From Pararge aegeria (Eukaryota > Arthropoda > Insecta > Lepidoptera > Nymphalidae), in contig NC_053181.1 of assembly GCF_905163445.1 (NCBI RefSeq), positions 8,618,001 to 8,682,000 of the forward strand: DNA of 64,000 bases, written 5' to 3'. The notes under the pieces were generated by a model. The model had not been told where the DNA came from, did not search any database, and saw only the letters and a program-made list of their open reading frames with translations. The position numbers and the translations under genes were made by a program. Of the stretch, positions 34,243-47,470 are shown piece by piece (within the stretch, counting starts at the first letter, position 1; each line of letters begins with the position of its first letter).

Positions 34243-36489
34243 GTCCGCTTTAACTTTATAAATATTTAAGAGAGGTATCCGGGATTGAATTCTATTAACC
34301 GGTTGATGAGTGGTTTTCTTGTGTGAAAGTTGATTGGGTTCATTGACCGCTTGTGTTTTATCGCACGGGTATTGTAAAATCCGGCTTAAAAGAGGTTTGG
34401 TATATCATTCTCAAATCGGTTTAATCTAAATAAATATCGGTTGGATTCCTGTTCCTAGCACTGCATACGACTAAATTTCGCAACCTGCCTTCCTTCTACT
34501 CGTTCTTCCTACTTCTACGATTCGTCAACACTTAGCGGTGTGCACATGGTGTTTCAACGATAGCATAAACGCATCAACGATAGCATATCTATTCTATCCA
34601 GTATCGCAGGAATGTAGTGTTCTGTGGCCTGGCAATTGATACGTGCGTAAAAGCACAGCGTATCCCGAAGTAGTTTTGGAGTATAATTTTCTATTATATA
34701 CCTATTCCATCTAAATGTTTAATGCCTAACACAAATAGTCCAACACCCTACTCACACAACGGACCACACAATGTGTTTTGTCAAATTCAACAAGCGTTTT
34801 CACAATAAAATAAGTATTTATAAAGTACCTACGTAGGTTAGTGAAAAAGTTTTTGAACAATAATAAGCGTTATAACAAGGTATCCGCTTATATTAAACAA
34901 AGGTCTAATCGAGTCCTCAATATGTAGTGTTTGTGTCATCTTTGATTAATTATCTAATGTATTTATTTATGTTGTTTAGTTACCGTTTAATATAAAACTA
35001 ATATTTATCATATTTTGCCCTACTTATTATGTATTATCATAATATGTTAATGTACCTAATTGGATAATAGATTTATTAAAGACAATGGGTACATTATTAA
35101 TAATGCCAACAGTACCTAGGTACCTATAGGTATATAATAATTCAGCCCGGGTAATATGTAGGATATGGAAGGTTGATATAAATCGATATAAATACGAGGT
35201 ATATTTCCAAATTCATAAAATTCACGCCGTTTTACTTAATTAAATACATACGCTAAATTTACGACTTGATTAATGAGTAGGTTCATATTTATTGAAATTG
35301 TAAACTTTCGTATTTTGGCCGAGAAATCTTCCCATTACTGTGTCCCATATTTCAAGTAAATAAACACGATGTTTAATTGCATTTAGTAGGTTAGTAAAAA
35401 TTATTAAACTAAGCAAGAATTACTTGGTATTAAAATTATATTATTTAATAAGAATATTATGTATTAAGATTAAGGTATGAGCCTCTGAGAGCTTTTGAAA
35501 AAACAGAGGACTGAATAAGTAACTACTATTTTCTTTTTTTAACTTTAGTAAATTCCGTAGCTTTTAAGTCTAAATAATGTAATATATTACGGGACTTTTC
35601 AGTCTACCTAAAAATGTGCTAGTCGTCAATATAAAATAAGGTATTTAGTAATAATGTCATTTTATTAATAAATATTATAGTCAACAAGGCTTGGATTTAT
35701 TATTTTAACAGATATGTGGAAAAAAAATCTGCAAGGTTTTGTAAGCATAAATCATTGACTGAATGTCAATTATAAGCATCACAAATAAAATCAAAACATT
35801 ACTTTTTCAATGATTCCTGATTACGGATTTTTAAAATAAAATTACAGTTTAATTTAATATTTATTTTACATTTTTTTAAATATAAAATGATAAATAAACG
35901 CCACCATTGGTATTGGGCCTAAAAAAAAATGGTCTCCTTTCTTTATTCAAATATAATTTTAATTAAGCAGTCTAGAATACTCCTACTGTGGTTGTAAACT
36001 GCTGTTTAGAATATAGATTTACTGAAGAATTTAACATCTAAGTAGTAGGAACACAAAACTACTAAATTTTTAAACCTATACCGCACTTTCTTTCGATTCT
36101 AAAAATCAGTTTAGCAGTTTCTAAAATATTCTATTTGTCACCACAGAATTAAGAACATACAGAATCCGTGTACACGAATAATATTGCAGCATCAAAAACT
36201 ATTCCACTTTAGTACCTAGTGTTTCTCGAACAGATGGTTAGTCATTTCATTCATTTAGTAGTTGACAGTAATTATTTTACCTCTAATGTTCCAAACGTCT
36301 ACCATAAAATGAGTAAAATGGGTAAAGTTTGTCAGCTAGCAACATGACGGGTGTGAAGTAAGACCTGCTCGGGGTGTCTTCTCTGTTTTTGGAAACAATG
36401 CATGCAATAATGGCTGAATTCGTTTCTGTGTTTGTGATAGACAGTCTGACATATTTAAAGAGGTATGTTTAGGTTGTTTAAATAACCGT

Positions 36490-36745
36490 TAAAATAATCA
36501 TCATCATAATATTATCTACCCCTTACTGGCACAATACAAGGCACAAAGGTCTTCTCTCAGAACGAGTATGGTTTAGCCCGTAGTCCACCATGCTGGAAAA
36601 ATGCGGATTGGTAGACTTCACACGCCTTCGAAAAAATTGTGAAGATTGATTGATGATTCTCTGGTTTCCTTACAATGGTTTCCTTCACCGTAAAATCAAG
36701 TGATGTTTAATTGCTTAAAACTTAAATAACTAAGAAAGGGAAGCT
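36490..36745 (-). mobile_element. Diverged SINE-1 copy, minus orientation
   Basis: Retains ATCATCATCATAATATTATC at its tail end, TAGCCCGTAGTCCACCATGC, ATGCGGATTGGTAGACTTC, TTTCCTTCACCGTAAAATCA and the TTGCTTAAAACTTAAATAAC block. The head is lost. Confidence 0.75.
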
Positions 36746-38420
36746 ATTATATGAACTTAATAAAAGGTAGTTATTTTAAATCAACATTATAAATAAACTT
36801 AAAAATTATGTGGCTTCATCATCATCATCATCTCAACCAATCGACGTCCACTGCTGGGCATAGGTCTTTTGTACTTCCACAATACATTAATGGTAAGCTA
36901 CATAATTCTTATAAATTCAAAAATAATAAAAATTATGTAGCTTAGCATATAAGAATAGCAGGTAAAACCAAATTTATCTCCTCCAATTATATGAGTATCT
37001 CTAATTGCATCTATAAATACGATTTCAAGTAATTCTGGTTAAAGGTGAACTGAAGTACATACTTGACATAAGAAAGCAGCAGCAGTCATGAGTGTTTGTC
37101 TGTTTATGATTATCTAATCTCCTTACGAAGTTAGCAAAGTACACTATTATTTATAATAGTATAAGGATACTTGTGAATCGTTATTATTAACTCATATCTG
37201 AACAAGTAGAAAACTTGAAAATGCCGGAAGCTTTTTACCTAGTGGCGTTGACTTGGTGACGTTGACTCCATAAATAGGTTCTGATAAAATACTTAATACG
37301 AAACAGATACATAATTATTATATTGATATCACCAATAGTCTATTTTTTTTAAGTAGGTACCTACGTATATGGACAAACAAGAGCTTCACTGGTGGTAAAG
37401 ATGGTGCCTAAGGTGTAACGCGCCCCAAGAAGATGTAATTTCACTCTTATTTTAATAGGTACCTACTAGATATATTATATATATTGGGTATCCTAGTGAG
37501 GAAATCATTGTATACTATTATTTCACTATTCTAAACATTGTTACGGTACTATGTGTGATTTTAAGAAATCAAATGAAGATTATTATTATAGGTCACAGAG
37601 AAAACTGAAGCCAGATATTCAGATATTTTCTATGCGTATACTAAAAAAGTATGCAAATCGCTTCTTACGTGTCCATGGTGTAAATCAACCACGTAAGGAT
37701 GAGATCGTAAGATCCTTCATTTGACGATTCGATGGTAAAAAGATAAAACTAGAGAGCTAAATCAAATAGTTCCTAAGCACACTCTCCGAAATCTCTTGTG
37801 TAATATCGAAAAGTAGGCAACCTTGCAACAATGCTCCAAAATTTAGAAGTTTTTATTTTGGCGCCGGTGAGACTTCTAGCAAAGGTGATCCACCGAATTT
37901 AGAATCTAGTGGTACAGTAAACTTCTACGAAAAGGAACAACTTTTATTGTTAGCCTTTTATAATTGGGATGCGTAGTAGAAAAAGCATGCTAAAGGTAGA
38001 AGCCGTATAAGCGGGTCAGGCACAAAATTTAAAGGTAGGTACAACAATAATTATTGACATTCTTAACACGTGGTCTTCACACAAAAAAAAGGTAAGTAAT
38101 CGCGGATCAATATATTTAGTTTAATTTAACAAAAGGCGTTAGAAACGTGATTGTCGTGGTAATTGGCGAATCTAATAATATATGCAGAGCACATGGCAGT
38201 TATAAATCTTTCCATTGTAAAGAAGTCTGACAAGACAAACTTTGTTCATCTCATTATTCTGTTGAAATAGCGTTTATTCAAAGCGATTCGCACATTAGCA
38301 CGCCATTAGCAACCAATTATTAGCTAACACATGGTTATACATTTCAATTTAATGGTTCTCTTGAATTATATCTAGTTATATATTTGTTTTTTTGGCTACT
38401 AGTTAGCCCTTGACTGCAAC

Positions 38421-38570
38421 CAAAATTCAAAATTTAAAACTCATTTATGTCAAGTAGGCCTAATATAAATAAGCACAATTGAAACATCAAGTATGTCTGT
38501 TTGTTATTACTCTATTACCGGTTCGGAAGGCAGATACCACAGAGAAGAAGGCGGCACGAAACGAAGCAAT
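38421..38570 (-). mobile_element. Non-LTR retrotransposon 3' end, minus orientation
   Basis: Contains the reverse complement of an ATGAGTTTTAAATTTTGAAT-type tail, then AAGTAGGCCTAATATAAATA and CCGGTTCGGAAGGCAGATAC. The copy at 43823-43980 is homologous and cleaner. Only the 3' UTR is left. Confidence 0.65.
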
Positions 38571-38590
38571 TTTTTATTGGAATTTATTAT

Positions 38591-38815
38591 TTGACAGTCG
38601 ATTGGCGAAATTGGTAGCGACCATGCTTTCCGAGTCCAAGGCAAACATCTGGAAAAATGTTTGTTTTTCAGTGTCTGTGTGTTTATATAAAAGTATTTAT
38701 GTACATTATTCATAAAAAAATTCATCAGTCATCTTAGTACCCATAACACAAGCTACGCTTACTTTGGGGCTAGATGGCGATGTGTGTATTGTCGTAGTAT
38801 ATTTATTTATATTTA
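38591..38815 (+). mobile_element. SINE-2 copy
   Basis: Starts CAGTCGATTGGCGAAATTGG, followed by CTTTCCGAGTCCAAGGC, the CAGTGTCTGTGTGTTTATAT segment, CATCAGTCATCTTAGTACCC and the TTGGGGCTAGATGGCGATGT end. The overlapping open frames are a by-product. Confidence 0.85.
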
Positions 38816-38869
38816 TTAATTTAATTTCTGAATTTCCTCCGGTCTGTTCTGGTTGGAGGCTCGACGTGC

Positions 38870-39015
38870 TGTGAATGTATTTAGTGTTCTGGTAAGATGC
38901 CACACAGAAACCGATTAGTCGTGTATGGGTGCCATAGCCCTACCAGGTAGGAAAGCCCGTTATTATCTTAGATTGCTTCGTTTTTTACCACTAGGTGAGA
39001 TTACAGTCCAGTAAA
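38870..39015 (+). mobile_element. SINE-3 (Bm1-like) 3' fragment
   Basis: Has CACAGAAACCGATTAGTCG, GGTAGGAAAGCCCGTTATTA, and the ACCACTAGGTGAGATTACAG end. The 5' tRNA-like half is missing. Confidence 0.6.
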
Positions 39016-39299
39016 ATTAAAATATATATATTAAATAAATTACTAAGTAAGCGTCACTTTACATCAGCATTTTGCAAGTTACTGTTTTACATAAAGTGTT
39101 GCTTAGATGGAGTATCACAATGATACAATTATAAAACAATTCTATTGTCCCTTTATTGTACAGTCTCATAAACGGACACATTATTCGTAATAACATCTAA
39201 AACATCTAGGTACCCAATACTTAGTAGGTGACTCAGACAAAATTGGTTTAAGGGGTGTTAAATTAGTTCACTTAGTTTTTGTTTTTTTTGTTTTGTTTC

Positions 39300-39600
39300 C
39301 TTACAAGACATCCCTTCACTGCAATCTCACTTGGTGTTAAGCGATAAAGTAGTCTAAAATGGTAAAACGCTCACCTGTTAAGGGTATAGCAATAGGGTAA
39401 AATAAATTTCCTTTAATTCAGTACCGGAATAAAGAAAAGCTAAATAGCTTGGCGGCACGTCTTTGTCGGGGAGCCAAAGCCTCCCACCAGATCAGGCCAG
39501 AGAAGAATTATAAGTTCTCAAATTTCCCTCGCCGCGGGTCGAGTCCAGGTCCGCGCTCTTAAGACACTGCTTACTGCTGTGCCAGTGAGATCGTCAGAGA
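39300..39600 (-). mobile_element. SINE-3 (Bm1-like) copy, near full length, minus orientation
   Basis: Reads leftwards from the tRNA-like head (CTGCTGTGCCAGTGAGATCG, GGGTCGAGTCC) through AAGCCTCCCACCAGATCAGG and GCGGCACGTCTTTGTCGGGG to CACTGCAATCTCACTTGGTG. It is the best copy of this family here. Confidence 0.85.
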
Positions 39601-41689
39601 TGTTCTAGTCGTTCCAAATTTTACTATACAGGGTGACTGGTCAGTTGACGTCATAAAGGTCCGGTATGTTGTGGGGTACCCGAATTACCCCCATGTATGT
39701 ACGTATCTGGAGTATGCTCTTTATATCAGATACATTTTGTCCGTTCCTTTCTCATTCTGCTCTGATTACGGAACCCTAAGAAAGACTTACTTTTGACAGG
39801 TAATTTAAGGACAGGATACATTTATTTACACACAATGCTTTGCATTGTCCTTGGAAATGATATAAGCACTTTGTCAGGTACATATTAGTATTAAAGGAGC
39901 GTATTATAACAAATGAAGTGGGCATCAATAAGGGTAGAGTTGATGGAAGAGTCGTATTTATTATCGATAAATAATGATCAATTGGCTATGTTGTTAAGAA
40001 TGAAATAAGCATTAGTTACCTAAGTTTGTTTTTATTGGTATTGCTACTTGAAATAATTTAAATCCGAATTTGAATTGTCAAATGTTGCAAAATCCAACAA
40101 TTATTGGGGAGTGAGCTCTGGTGGTTCGCTCATCCGTAACAATAGGAAGTATTCCTCCGAGCTGGTGATGTCTGCTCGGGGACAAAGGTCCATCCATTTA
40201 TCTTTGGAAGTTGTATATAATATTTGTTGTGTATAAGAAGGTACCGACAGAAATAATGTATGCATGTAATTGAGGTTATAGAAATTTCAGTTTTTCAAAG
40301 AGTGGGTAGGGTTATTTATTTTTTCAGCAGAGGATTTCCTGGACAGTGTCCAAGGGGTTTGAAATAAGATTATAGGTATAACATCAAATAAATTTATCTG
40401 ATTTTTATGTATTAACGTCGGCAGAGCAATAACTCTTAAGTGCGACCGCGACGAGTGCCTATAAATCTTTCTTAAACGTCTTTGTTTTAAGTAGGTATAT
40501 TTAGAATTCCATTTGCGAATGGTATAAACTTTATTTAGGTATCAGTCCATACATTTCCATATGTCGATTACAAGTTAAAACAAAACAAACTTTGAAAACA
40601 TTGAATAGGTACACAGCACTCAAACTTAACAAACTTGCTATTACTAGTTACATATATTAAGGCTTAAAATTATGTTTGTTTAGCTTCAGAGGACGGTTTC
40701 TTCCGTCACGAACCCAACCGGTCTTGTGTAGGGCAGGCGCCGGTGCTTTCTAGTGGAATGTAATTTATATGTACAGCTCGATTATCGTCACGATCGGTAG
40801 CATCGGGATCGTACCTTCTCTCCTCACACACCGTCCACCCAACTTCAGTTCCGCTTGTGATATTTAATCTTGCACTAAACCTGACCGCCTGGGTTTATAA
40901 TTGGGAGCCTTGGTTCTATTATCGACAAGGGCTAATTGTCCTGAAAATACATTCAATCTTTTTCAACAAATTGCTTGATTTTTTTATCTATATTTTGTGT
41001 CGTATCACGAACGTGACCAGAGCACAGTTGATGGAAAATCGACTCGATTAGCCGAGTCGAAGTTTTGCAGTACCTAGTTGAGGTAAAGCGTCATGTGACC
41101 TATTGATATATTGCTAATCCCTACACGGATCGATGATCAACCCTAGCGTTGCTGAGCGAATTGTTTCGTTCGTACACACCTCTAGAAGATCCCGGAGTTT
41201 TCTTATGATATGTACCTACTGAGACCAGAAAGCAGCCATTTAAGTGTTGGTAGGGGTACATATCCCACATAATATGTTCCATATGTCCGGGCATATTTTC
41301 AGCAGTACTGGTTGTTTCACAATTGAAAAGAAAAAAGCGCGGAAGGATTCTTGCTTGATGCGAGGCCTTGCAACTCGAAAAAGTTTTGATACGAAACAAT
41401 TCAGGCCAATGGCCCCAATTTGATTTGAAAATAGGTCTTGATTCCATTTAATCTCTTTTGTGGCGTGTTACAAGTTACCATTTAGCTCGGAGCTATCAAC
41501 ATTCAAAAGCCACTCGTTCGCTTACAGCGATAATTGCTGATAGGTGCCCGTCATCACTCGCCTAGTTTCTGTACCGACCCTTAGTACGAAATTTGTATGC
41601 TCGCCAAAATTGTGAAGTAAAAGTGTTTCGAGAACAATATAAATACAAATAAAATTTAACATAATTTTATGCTAAAAATAGTTATGAAA

Positions 41690-41850
41690 GTTACAAAATA
41701 TTTTTTTTTTAAATTTATTCTTTAAAATAATTGATTTATAAATATAACCTAAAATAAACTATTTAAAACTCAATTAAATCTGAAACGTCCTCGAAACCAC
41801 CGCAGCGAGGCACAGTTCCTTAGATGCTGGCAACATTGCCCCTTGTAGAA
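41690..41850 (-). repeat. Dispersed repeat R, minus copy
   Basis: The reverse complement matches 44560-44720 (GGGGCAATGTTGCCAGC, TGCGGTGGTTTCGAGGACGT, TTTATTTTAGGTTATATTTA). Translating both in the same register gives LRWFRxRFRF shortly before a stop, so it may be the coding end of a mobile element of unknown type. Confidence 0.6.
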
Positions 41851-42104
41851 GTTTGTGAAGAATTTGACCTGTGGTGTGACAGCTGCAACAAATACGTCAT
41901 ATACAACCTTGACAAAGGTAAATGCAAAGGGTTTAAAGTCTGTGGCTGTACTGTGTCCAGCGGACAAGCTTTACGTAACGTTTATTGAGAAAGGTTATAG
42001 GGTATGCTTCTAACATCATGCTTATTTCTTAACACAGCTGAAACTCGAGGCAAAGCTTGTAGACAAGACTTAAACAACTATATATTTTTTTTTTTTGTAA
42101 AAAT

Positions 42105-42215
42105 TGACGGATCAAGCATATGGTCCACCTGACAGAGAAACACTTCACAGGGCATCCAAGGAGCACGTCCTGCAACATGCTGCCCTGTTTCCATCAATTT
42201 GAGGTGTTCGCATTA
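42105..42215 (+). repeat. Repeat-E copy
   Basis: Shows CACTTCACAGGGCATCCAAG, GCACGTCCTGCAACATGCTG and GTTTCCATCAATTTGAGGTG in the family order. It is preceded by a T-rich run at about 42085. Confidence 0.65.
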
Positions 42216-43724
42216 ATATGTTACTACTGGGTGTACCTTAACGTACATCACTTTTCTGAACTATATGTGATTGTCATCTATATGTGAATGGCATCGCGAT
42301 TTGTTTAGCTATGTCCGTAACTCTGGTTCTTGTACGGATCTCTTCTAATATGCTAACGTAGAGATTCTCATAGGTCTTTCCGTAGCTCTAAGCCTTATTA
42401 TCAGGCCAACTAGTTATATTATACCAGAATAATAATATTATGTCATAAAATCCAAAATAGAAGTTTTATAGTACGTAACTTATGCGCTAAGAATAAAACT
42501 TTTTAAACTGAATTTCAACACGTTTGTTTATACTCTACTATCCATTACATGTTGCTACGGTTCATTATAATTTTGTTACTGCGAATACGATTTTGAAAAT
42601 GAAGTCGAGTTTATATTTCTAGTGATTTTTAATAACGAAATGTTCGAAAGGAACTTCATGAAATAATTTATACATCGCGATTTAGCTACAGTTACTTTGT
42701 TGACATATATGTATCGGAATAGTTATCGCATCCTGGGAGCTGGGGTCTCAGCTTTATTTGCCGCGCGTAAGTTTCTAAAAGGCTTACGGGAAAACTGAAC
42801 TTGGGCTTGGATGAAATAGCGGGCAAATACTAGTTAAAAACGCTAGTTGCGAATAAATTGCAGATTTTAAATGAAACCAGCTATTTGGTACAGTAATGTG
42901 AAGTTGGTAACTTTATGTTGTTCTACCAAAAACCGTCTCAATTTGAAAGGTTAAATCGGATAAACATAACGGTTTGTAGAACGTCTTTGTCAACTTCCTT
43001 GTTTAAACCAGCGTCATAACTTTTTGTTTATACCCACATATGCTATAAGTATAACGTAGGTTTCATAGTCCATGATTGATAGAAAACACGCGTTGTATCG
43101 ATATCCTAACGAACCACAGGAACATGATGCCTTCTCGCGCTGTCATTCACAGTTTTTTTATGAAAACCGCAAGGAAATGATAAATTCCTGAAACTTACTT
43201 AATATTTTCATACTTTAACTATATCTTTGTAGTGGAAATGGGGTGCGATATACCTTACCTTATGTTTAACCTTACCCGTGTTAAACATTGTGTTTTCATA
43301 CCGATTTATTTTTAAAACTTCCCACGGTGTACGTTTAATGAACTCGCATCACAGAAAAATTTAACAACCACTAGACATCCTTTTTGAAATCATACCCAAA
43401 GTTTGTAACACAGAACTGTCTGTATCAGAAAAGTCCTAGTTATATTATAATCAAAATATCTTAAAACAATTGTTTTTCTTTAGGTGTAGTCCTTAAATTT
43501 TTAAAACTCGCGATAACTTTTAAATAAAAATATTTTCAAATTGGCTGGCATATTTCAAATCAAATAAACTTACTACCTATGCTTTGTCTACTTTAGGTTG
43601 ATAATTTTGACAGCTCACAGATGGGATGAGGTTTTGTCAGAGTATAAATTTCATTTATTTTTTGGTTAAATTAGTGCCATCTATGGGTTACACGACAGGC
43701 AATATTCATGTGTTATGCTTTCTA

Positions 43725-43805
43725 ATTATATCACATCGACCCTTACTGGCCCACAACAGAGCACGGTTCAATAAGGAGTTAAGACCGTAGTCGAAGTAGT
43801 GTTGT
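43725..43805 (-). mobile_element. SINE-1 tail fragment, minus orientation
   Basis: Retains CGACCCTTACTGGCCCACAA, AGAGCACGGTTCAATAAGG and GACCGTAGTCGAAGT only. It directly precedes the non-LTR 3' end at 43823. Confidence 0.55.
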
Positions 43806-43822
43806 AGGAGGCTAGTCTCCTA

Positions 43823-43980
43823 AAATTCAAAAATTCTAATTCAAAATTCATTTATTTGAAGTAGGCCTAATTAATAAGCACGTCAAGTCAGTCTGTTTGT
43901 TGTGACTCTACCACCGGTTCGGAAGGCAGATTCCACTGAGAAGAGCCGGCAGGAAACTCAGCAGATTGCTCTTTTCCAAC
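43823..43980 (-). mobile_element. Non-LTR retrotransposon 3' end, minus orientation
   Basis: Reads leftwards: GAGTTTCCTGCCGGCTCTTC, then ATCTGCCTTCCGAACCGG, ACAAACAGACTGACTTGACG and a TGAATTTTGAATTAGAATTT tail. This is a frequent lepidopteran LINE 3' end; the coding region is absent. Confidence 0.7.
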
Positions 43981-44109
43981 ATCATTTTAAAGTATAACAA
44001 TCTTTAGAATTTTTCTGTTTTGTGAGAGATGAGAGCGGAGTGGCCTGCTTCCAAGCAGCCTTGTCGTTGCCTTGTCGTTGACAGCCTTGTGTCATCAATC
44101 GTCTAATCT

Positions 44110-44320
44110 AAGGTTCATCATCAAAATCATCACCCATTACCGGCCTTCTACAGGGCACGGGTCTCTTCGCACAACGAGAAGGTTTTAGGCCGTAGTCCGC
44201 CACGTTACAATTAACATTATGTAGAACTGTTCAGGTTTCCTCACGATGTTTTCCTTCACCGTTGAAGCATGTGATATTTTAATTACTTAAAACGCACATA
44301 ACTTAAAAGTTAGAGGTTCT
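44110..44320 (-). mobile_element. SINE-1 copy, minus orientation
   Basis: Has GTTCATCATCAAAATCATC at the tail, GGGTCTCTTCGCACAACGAG, TAGGCCGTAGTCCGCCACG, GTTTCCTCACGATGTTTTCC and AACGCACATAACTTAAAAG. The tRNA-like head is incomplete. Confidence 0.8.
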
Positions 44321-44559
44321 AATTATATTTAAACTGAACGAATTTGTTATATAAGTAGGTAACAATTTATTTTTTAAAATAATTGCGTAATAAATAATTT
44401 CAAATAACTTTAATATTCTTCAAAAGTTATGTGTAATGCTTTCTAATTATTTTTAGACTATAATAATTTACTATATACACATGTAACAGTTTATTTAAAG
44501 AATATAAGTATCAAAAAGGGTTATCGAGTCTACCGGTGATCCTAGAGCGGGCAGTTACC

Positions 44560-44720
44560 TTGGCCAACTAATTAGTTTTTGTTATCCAAAGGGGCAATGC
44601 TGCCAACAGTAGGAACTGTCCCTTGCTACGGTGGTTTCGAAGACGTTTTCGATTTTATTTAGTTTAACATAATTTATTTTAGGTTATATTTATAAAACAA
44701 ATTTTATAAAGTTAAAAAAA
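44560..44720 (+). repeat. Dispersed repeat R, plus copy
   Basis: Homologous to 41690-41850 in opposite orientation: GGGGCAATGCTGCCAAC, CTACGGTGGTTTCGAAGACG and TTTATTTTAGGTTATATTTA. The two copies form a loose inverted pair 2.7 kb apart. Confidence 0.6.
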
Positions 44721-45589
44721 TAATAATAGCGTAATAAATTATTACGAATAACTTTAATATTATAAAATTACTTTGAATGTTCGATGTATTTTGTGATGTG
44801 GTGTGGTGTTATGATAGATGTGGTTAAAAAGACGGTACTCATCAATGAAGTAAGTAACATTATCTATAATCTTATTATATTTTACCCAATTTTACCGGAA
44901 AAAATAGGAAACTTGACCTGCCAAAATTATCATCCTAAATTAGACAAAGCTTAGGTAGATACAGATATTATTATATTATAGATGTAGAATTAGGTGACCC
45001 GAACATAATCTTATGTTCCTATAATATTTTGGCATTAATAAAGTTATTTTGATTATGGAGATTATTTTTTTGTTTAAAGAGTATTGAACTGAAGATTATA
45101 TAGCACGTTTTAATTTTTAAATTATTTCAGATCGGGGACCCATATACAAAATTAGAGATTAACATAAAATAAATATAAAAAATTAGAAAGAAAGATAGAG
45201 GTTTATTTACAAAAATCCTGCTATCCCTAATATTATCTCACCTAAAATTTTAGAAAAAGTAGGTATAGGTACACTATCTCCCACCCGAATTAGCGCACTT
45301 GACCAGTTATTTTACTAATTAATTGTTTAGTTATTTCATTAATGTACGTATTCATTTTTTTTACCTATTTTCGAGATTTATCATAAATCATCGTAGTGGC
45401 GTAGCTATCGTAGGGCAACGCGATGCAGGGCCCCGGAGTTCATTAGGCCAGAATGACGTTTGATAAAGTTATGTAATCCTAGTTGTACAAAGAATTTTCA
45501 CTTTTAAGTTCTTAGCCTCAACAAAGCTCGAGCTTTCGTTCAAAGGAAAATCACATAAATTTCTTCCACGTCCAGAACATATTTAAGTT

Positions 45590-45690
45590 AGCCCTTGTCG
45601 ATAATCGCACCTGGTGGCAAGTGATGCACTTCTAGAAGCATAGCGGGCTTACCTGTTAGAGGTAAGTAGTTCTATGAAACATATCCCCTG
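45590..45690 (-). mobile_element. SINE-3 3' fragment, minus orientation
   Basis: Contains TAGCCCTTGTCGATAATCGC, ACCTGGTGGCAAGTGATGC and GCGGGCTTACCTGTTAGAGG, in the order of the Bm1-like 3' half read in reverse. Confidence 0.5.
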
Positions 45691-45758
45691 ATAATTATTT
45701 CCTACGTGGCATCATACGCTACGCTAAGCCATTTTGAAAAAAAAAGTCTTAATAGTTC

Positions 45759-46092
45759 TTATTCCTTGGGGGCATCGAAATGACCGCTCAACACAGAGCC
45801 CGATATAGTGCCAAATCTTACGAGAAGACGTCGATGCTCCAGATTTTCATAGCCAACTGTGTTGTATACGTGCCCCAAAAGCCAATAACCACCACCACGA
45901 AAAAATAAATTGTTCGTGGTCCCTTCTTGAATCACTGTTGCACGAAGCATGGCATCTATTCTCATTCAAACTGCTCTTGGACAGCAATTTCTTTAACACA
46001 AAACAGATCATGGCAAAAATAAACGTAAGAACAACGACCAATAACAATAAAACTAGCCACTCTCCACCACTTGCGTGTATAAATGCTGCCAA
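45759..46092 (-). pseudogene. Coding-like block in two overlapping frames, unknown
   Basis: One frame gives a short N-terminus and a strong membrane segment (LVLLLLVVVLTFIFAMICFV) followed by LKKLLSKSSLN. A second frame, starting at the ATG at 45965, gives 68 residues (RATVIQEGTTNNLFFRGGGY ... HFDAPKE) up to a stop. The block is GC-richer than its surroundings and the second frame looks protein-like. It may be a decayed single-exon gene with one frameshift, or an exon of an unrecognised minus-strand gene. No family was recognised, and chance cannot be ruled out. Confidence 0.3.
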
Positions 46093-47189
46093 TAGATGCG
46101 ACGGACTTACTTTCTTGGATATTTACTTAAAAAAGAAAAAAAAAACAATTCACATATCATATAAAAGAATATAGTGTAGAGAATAATACAGTTTCGAGAT
46201 AAATTATAAAAAAATATTTTATTTTTTACATTTGTCAAGCAGAGTGTACTTTAATATTCCTTTACTTTATTATTTTTATTTTTTTACTTTAATATTCGCA
46301 GAGTACCACTACAGTACACTATAATAATATAATGTCTTGTCTAACGTTTAATGTCATCTTTCATTCATTTCATTTGAAGTTGGAAATGTATTTCCATCTA
46401 ATTAGTGTGTGTGTAAGTGGCACTGCAGTTCTAACAAGATGTATGACTAAATAAATAAATATTTTTCAACCAGTTGCGCTCTGGATTGCAAGCATTTGAT
46501 ATGATTTTGCCCCGTGTCCCGTGGTAAAACAACTGCGCCACTGCACACTATTGCAAATTCTAGGTTTAATAGGCAAGTCTGGACTCTTGAAGCGGTTCAA
46601 TTGGTAATTTATGCTCTCTCCAGTAGATCAAGCAGCAGGTTATCGTAAAGGCCATAATTATCAATTGCAATACGTAATGAGATGACCGTACTTAGATATA
46701 TCGAACCGGCTATCTATTTAGACGTAGCTAAAGTGAAAGTGAAAAATGACTCGACATTTTTAAATGCTACGATTATAATCGCAAGTCTCTCTGAATTACT
46801 ATGAGAGCTAAGACCTGCTGTTTCAAATTACCAAGACACTATATATTTTTTTACGTAGGGATTACATGTTTAAAGGGCTATGGAAAATTTATTAAATTTT
46901 TAAGAGTATTTACTTAGTGCGAGTAGTTTGTCAAAAGGTAATTTTTTTTCGACAAAAAACAACATCGGGCGTAAATGCTTCTGACCAAAGAACATCTAAT
47001 AAAAACACTGACACTACTGAAATAAATGCCTACCATTTCATATTTTTCCACAGTAGCAATCTGGTGTGTCTGCTATATAATATTCTTTAATTGGAAGATT
47101 TTTTGAATTTTTGGTTAAATTATATTTCTGGGTATTTTGCATCAAAAAAAAGCTATATAAGGTTTGGCACAGTGGTGAGAGTTGTTTGC

Positions 47190-47470
47190 ACACTCATCAT
47201 ATCAGTCTATTACTGGCCCACTACAGGACACGGGTCTCCTTCCACAACGAGAAGAGGCAAACGCCGTAGACCGCCACGCTGGCCCAGTGCGGATTGGTGG
47301 ACTTCACCCACCTTTGAAAACATTATGGAGAACTCTCAGGTATATAGGTGTTGTAGGAAGCAAGTGATATTTTAATTGCTTAAAACGCAAATAATTTAGA
47401 AAAGTTAGAGGTGCATGCCGGGAATCGAACTTGCTCCTCCAAAAGTGAAGACGAAGTATCACCGCTTGGT
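47190..47470 (-). mobile_element. SINE-1 copy, minus orientation
   Basis: Nearly full length: ACTCATCATATCAGTCTATT, GGGTCTCCTTCCACAACGAG, AGTGCGGATTGGTGGACTTC, GAACATTATGGAGAACTCTC-like core and the reversed B box GGGAATCGAACTTG. A small deletion removes the GCATGCAGGTTTCCTC segment. Confidence 0.85.

Noticed and set aside
41121..41447. 108-codon minus-strand frame
   Set aside because: No recognisable domain, no good splice or promoter context. It is kept out of the gene list as probably accidental or a decayed repeat.
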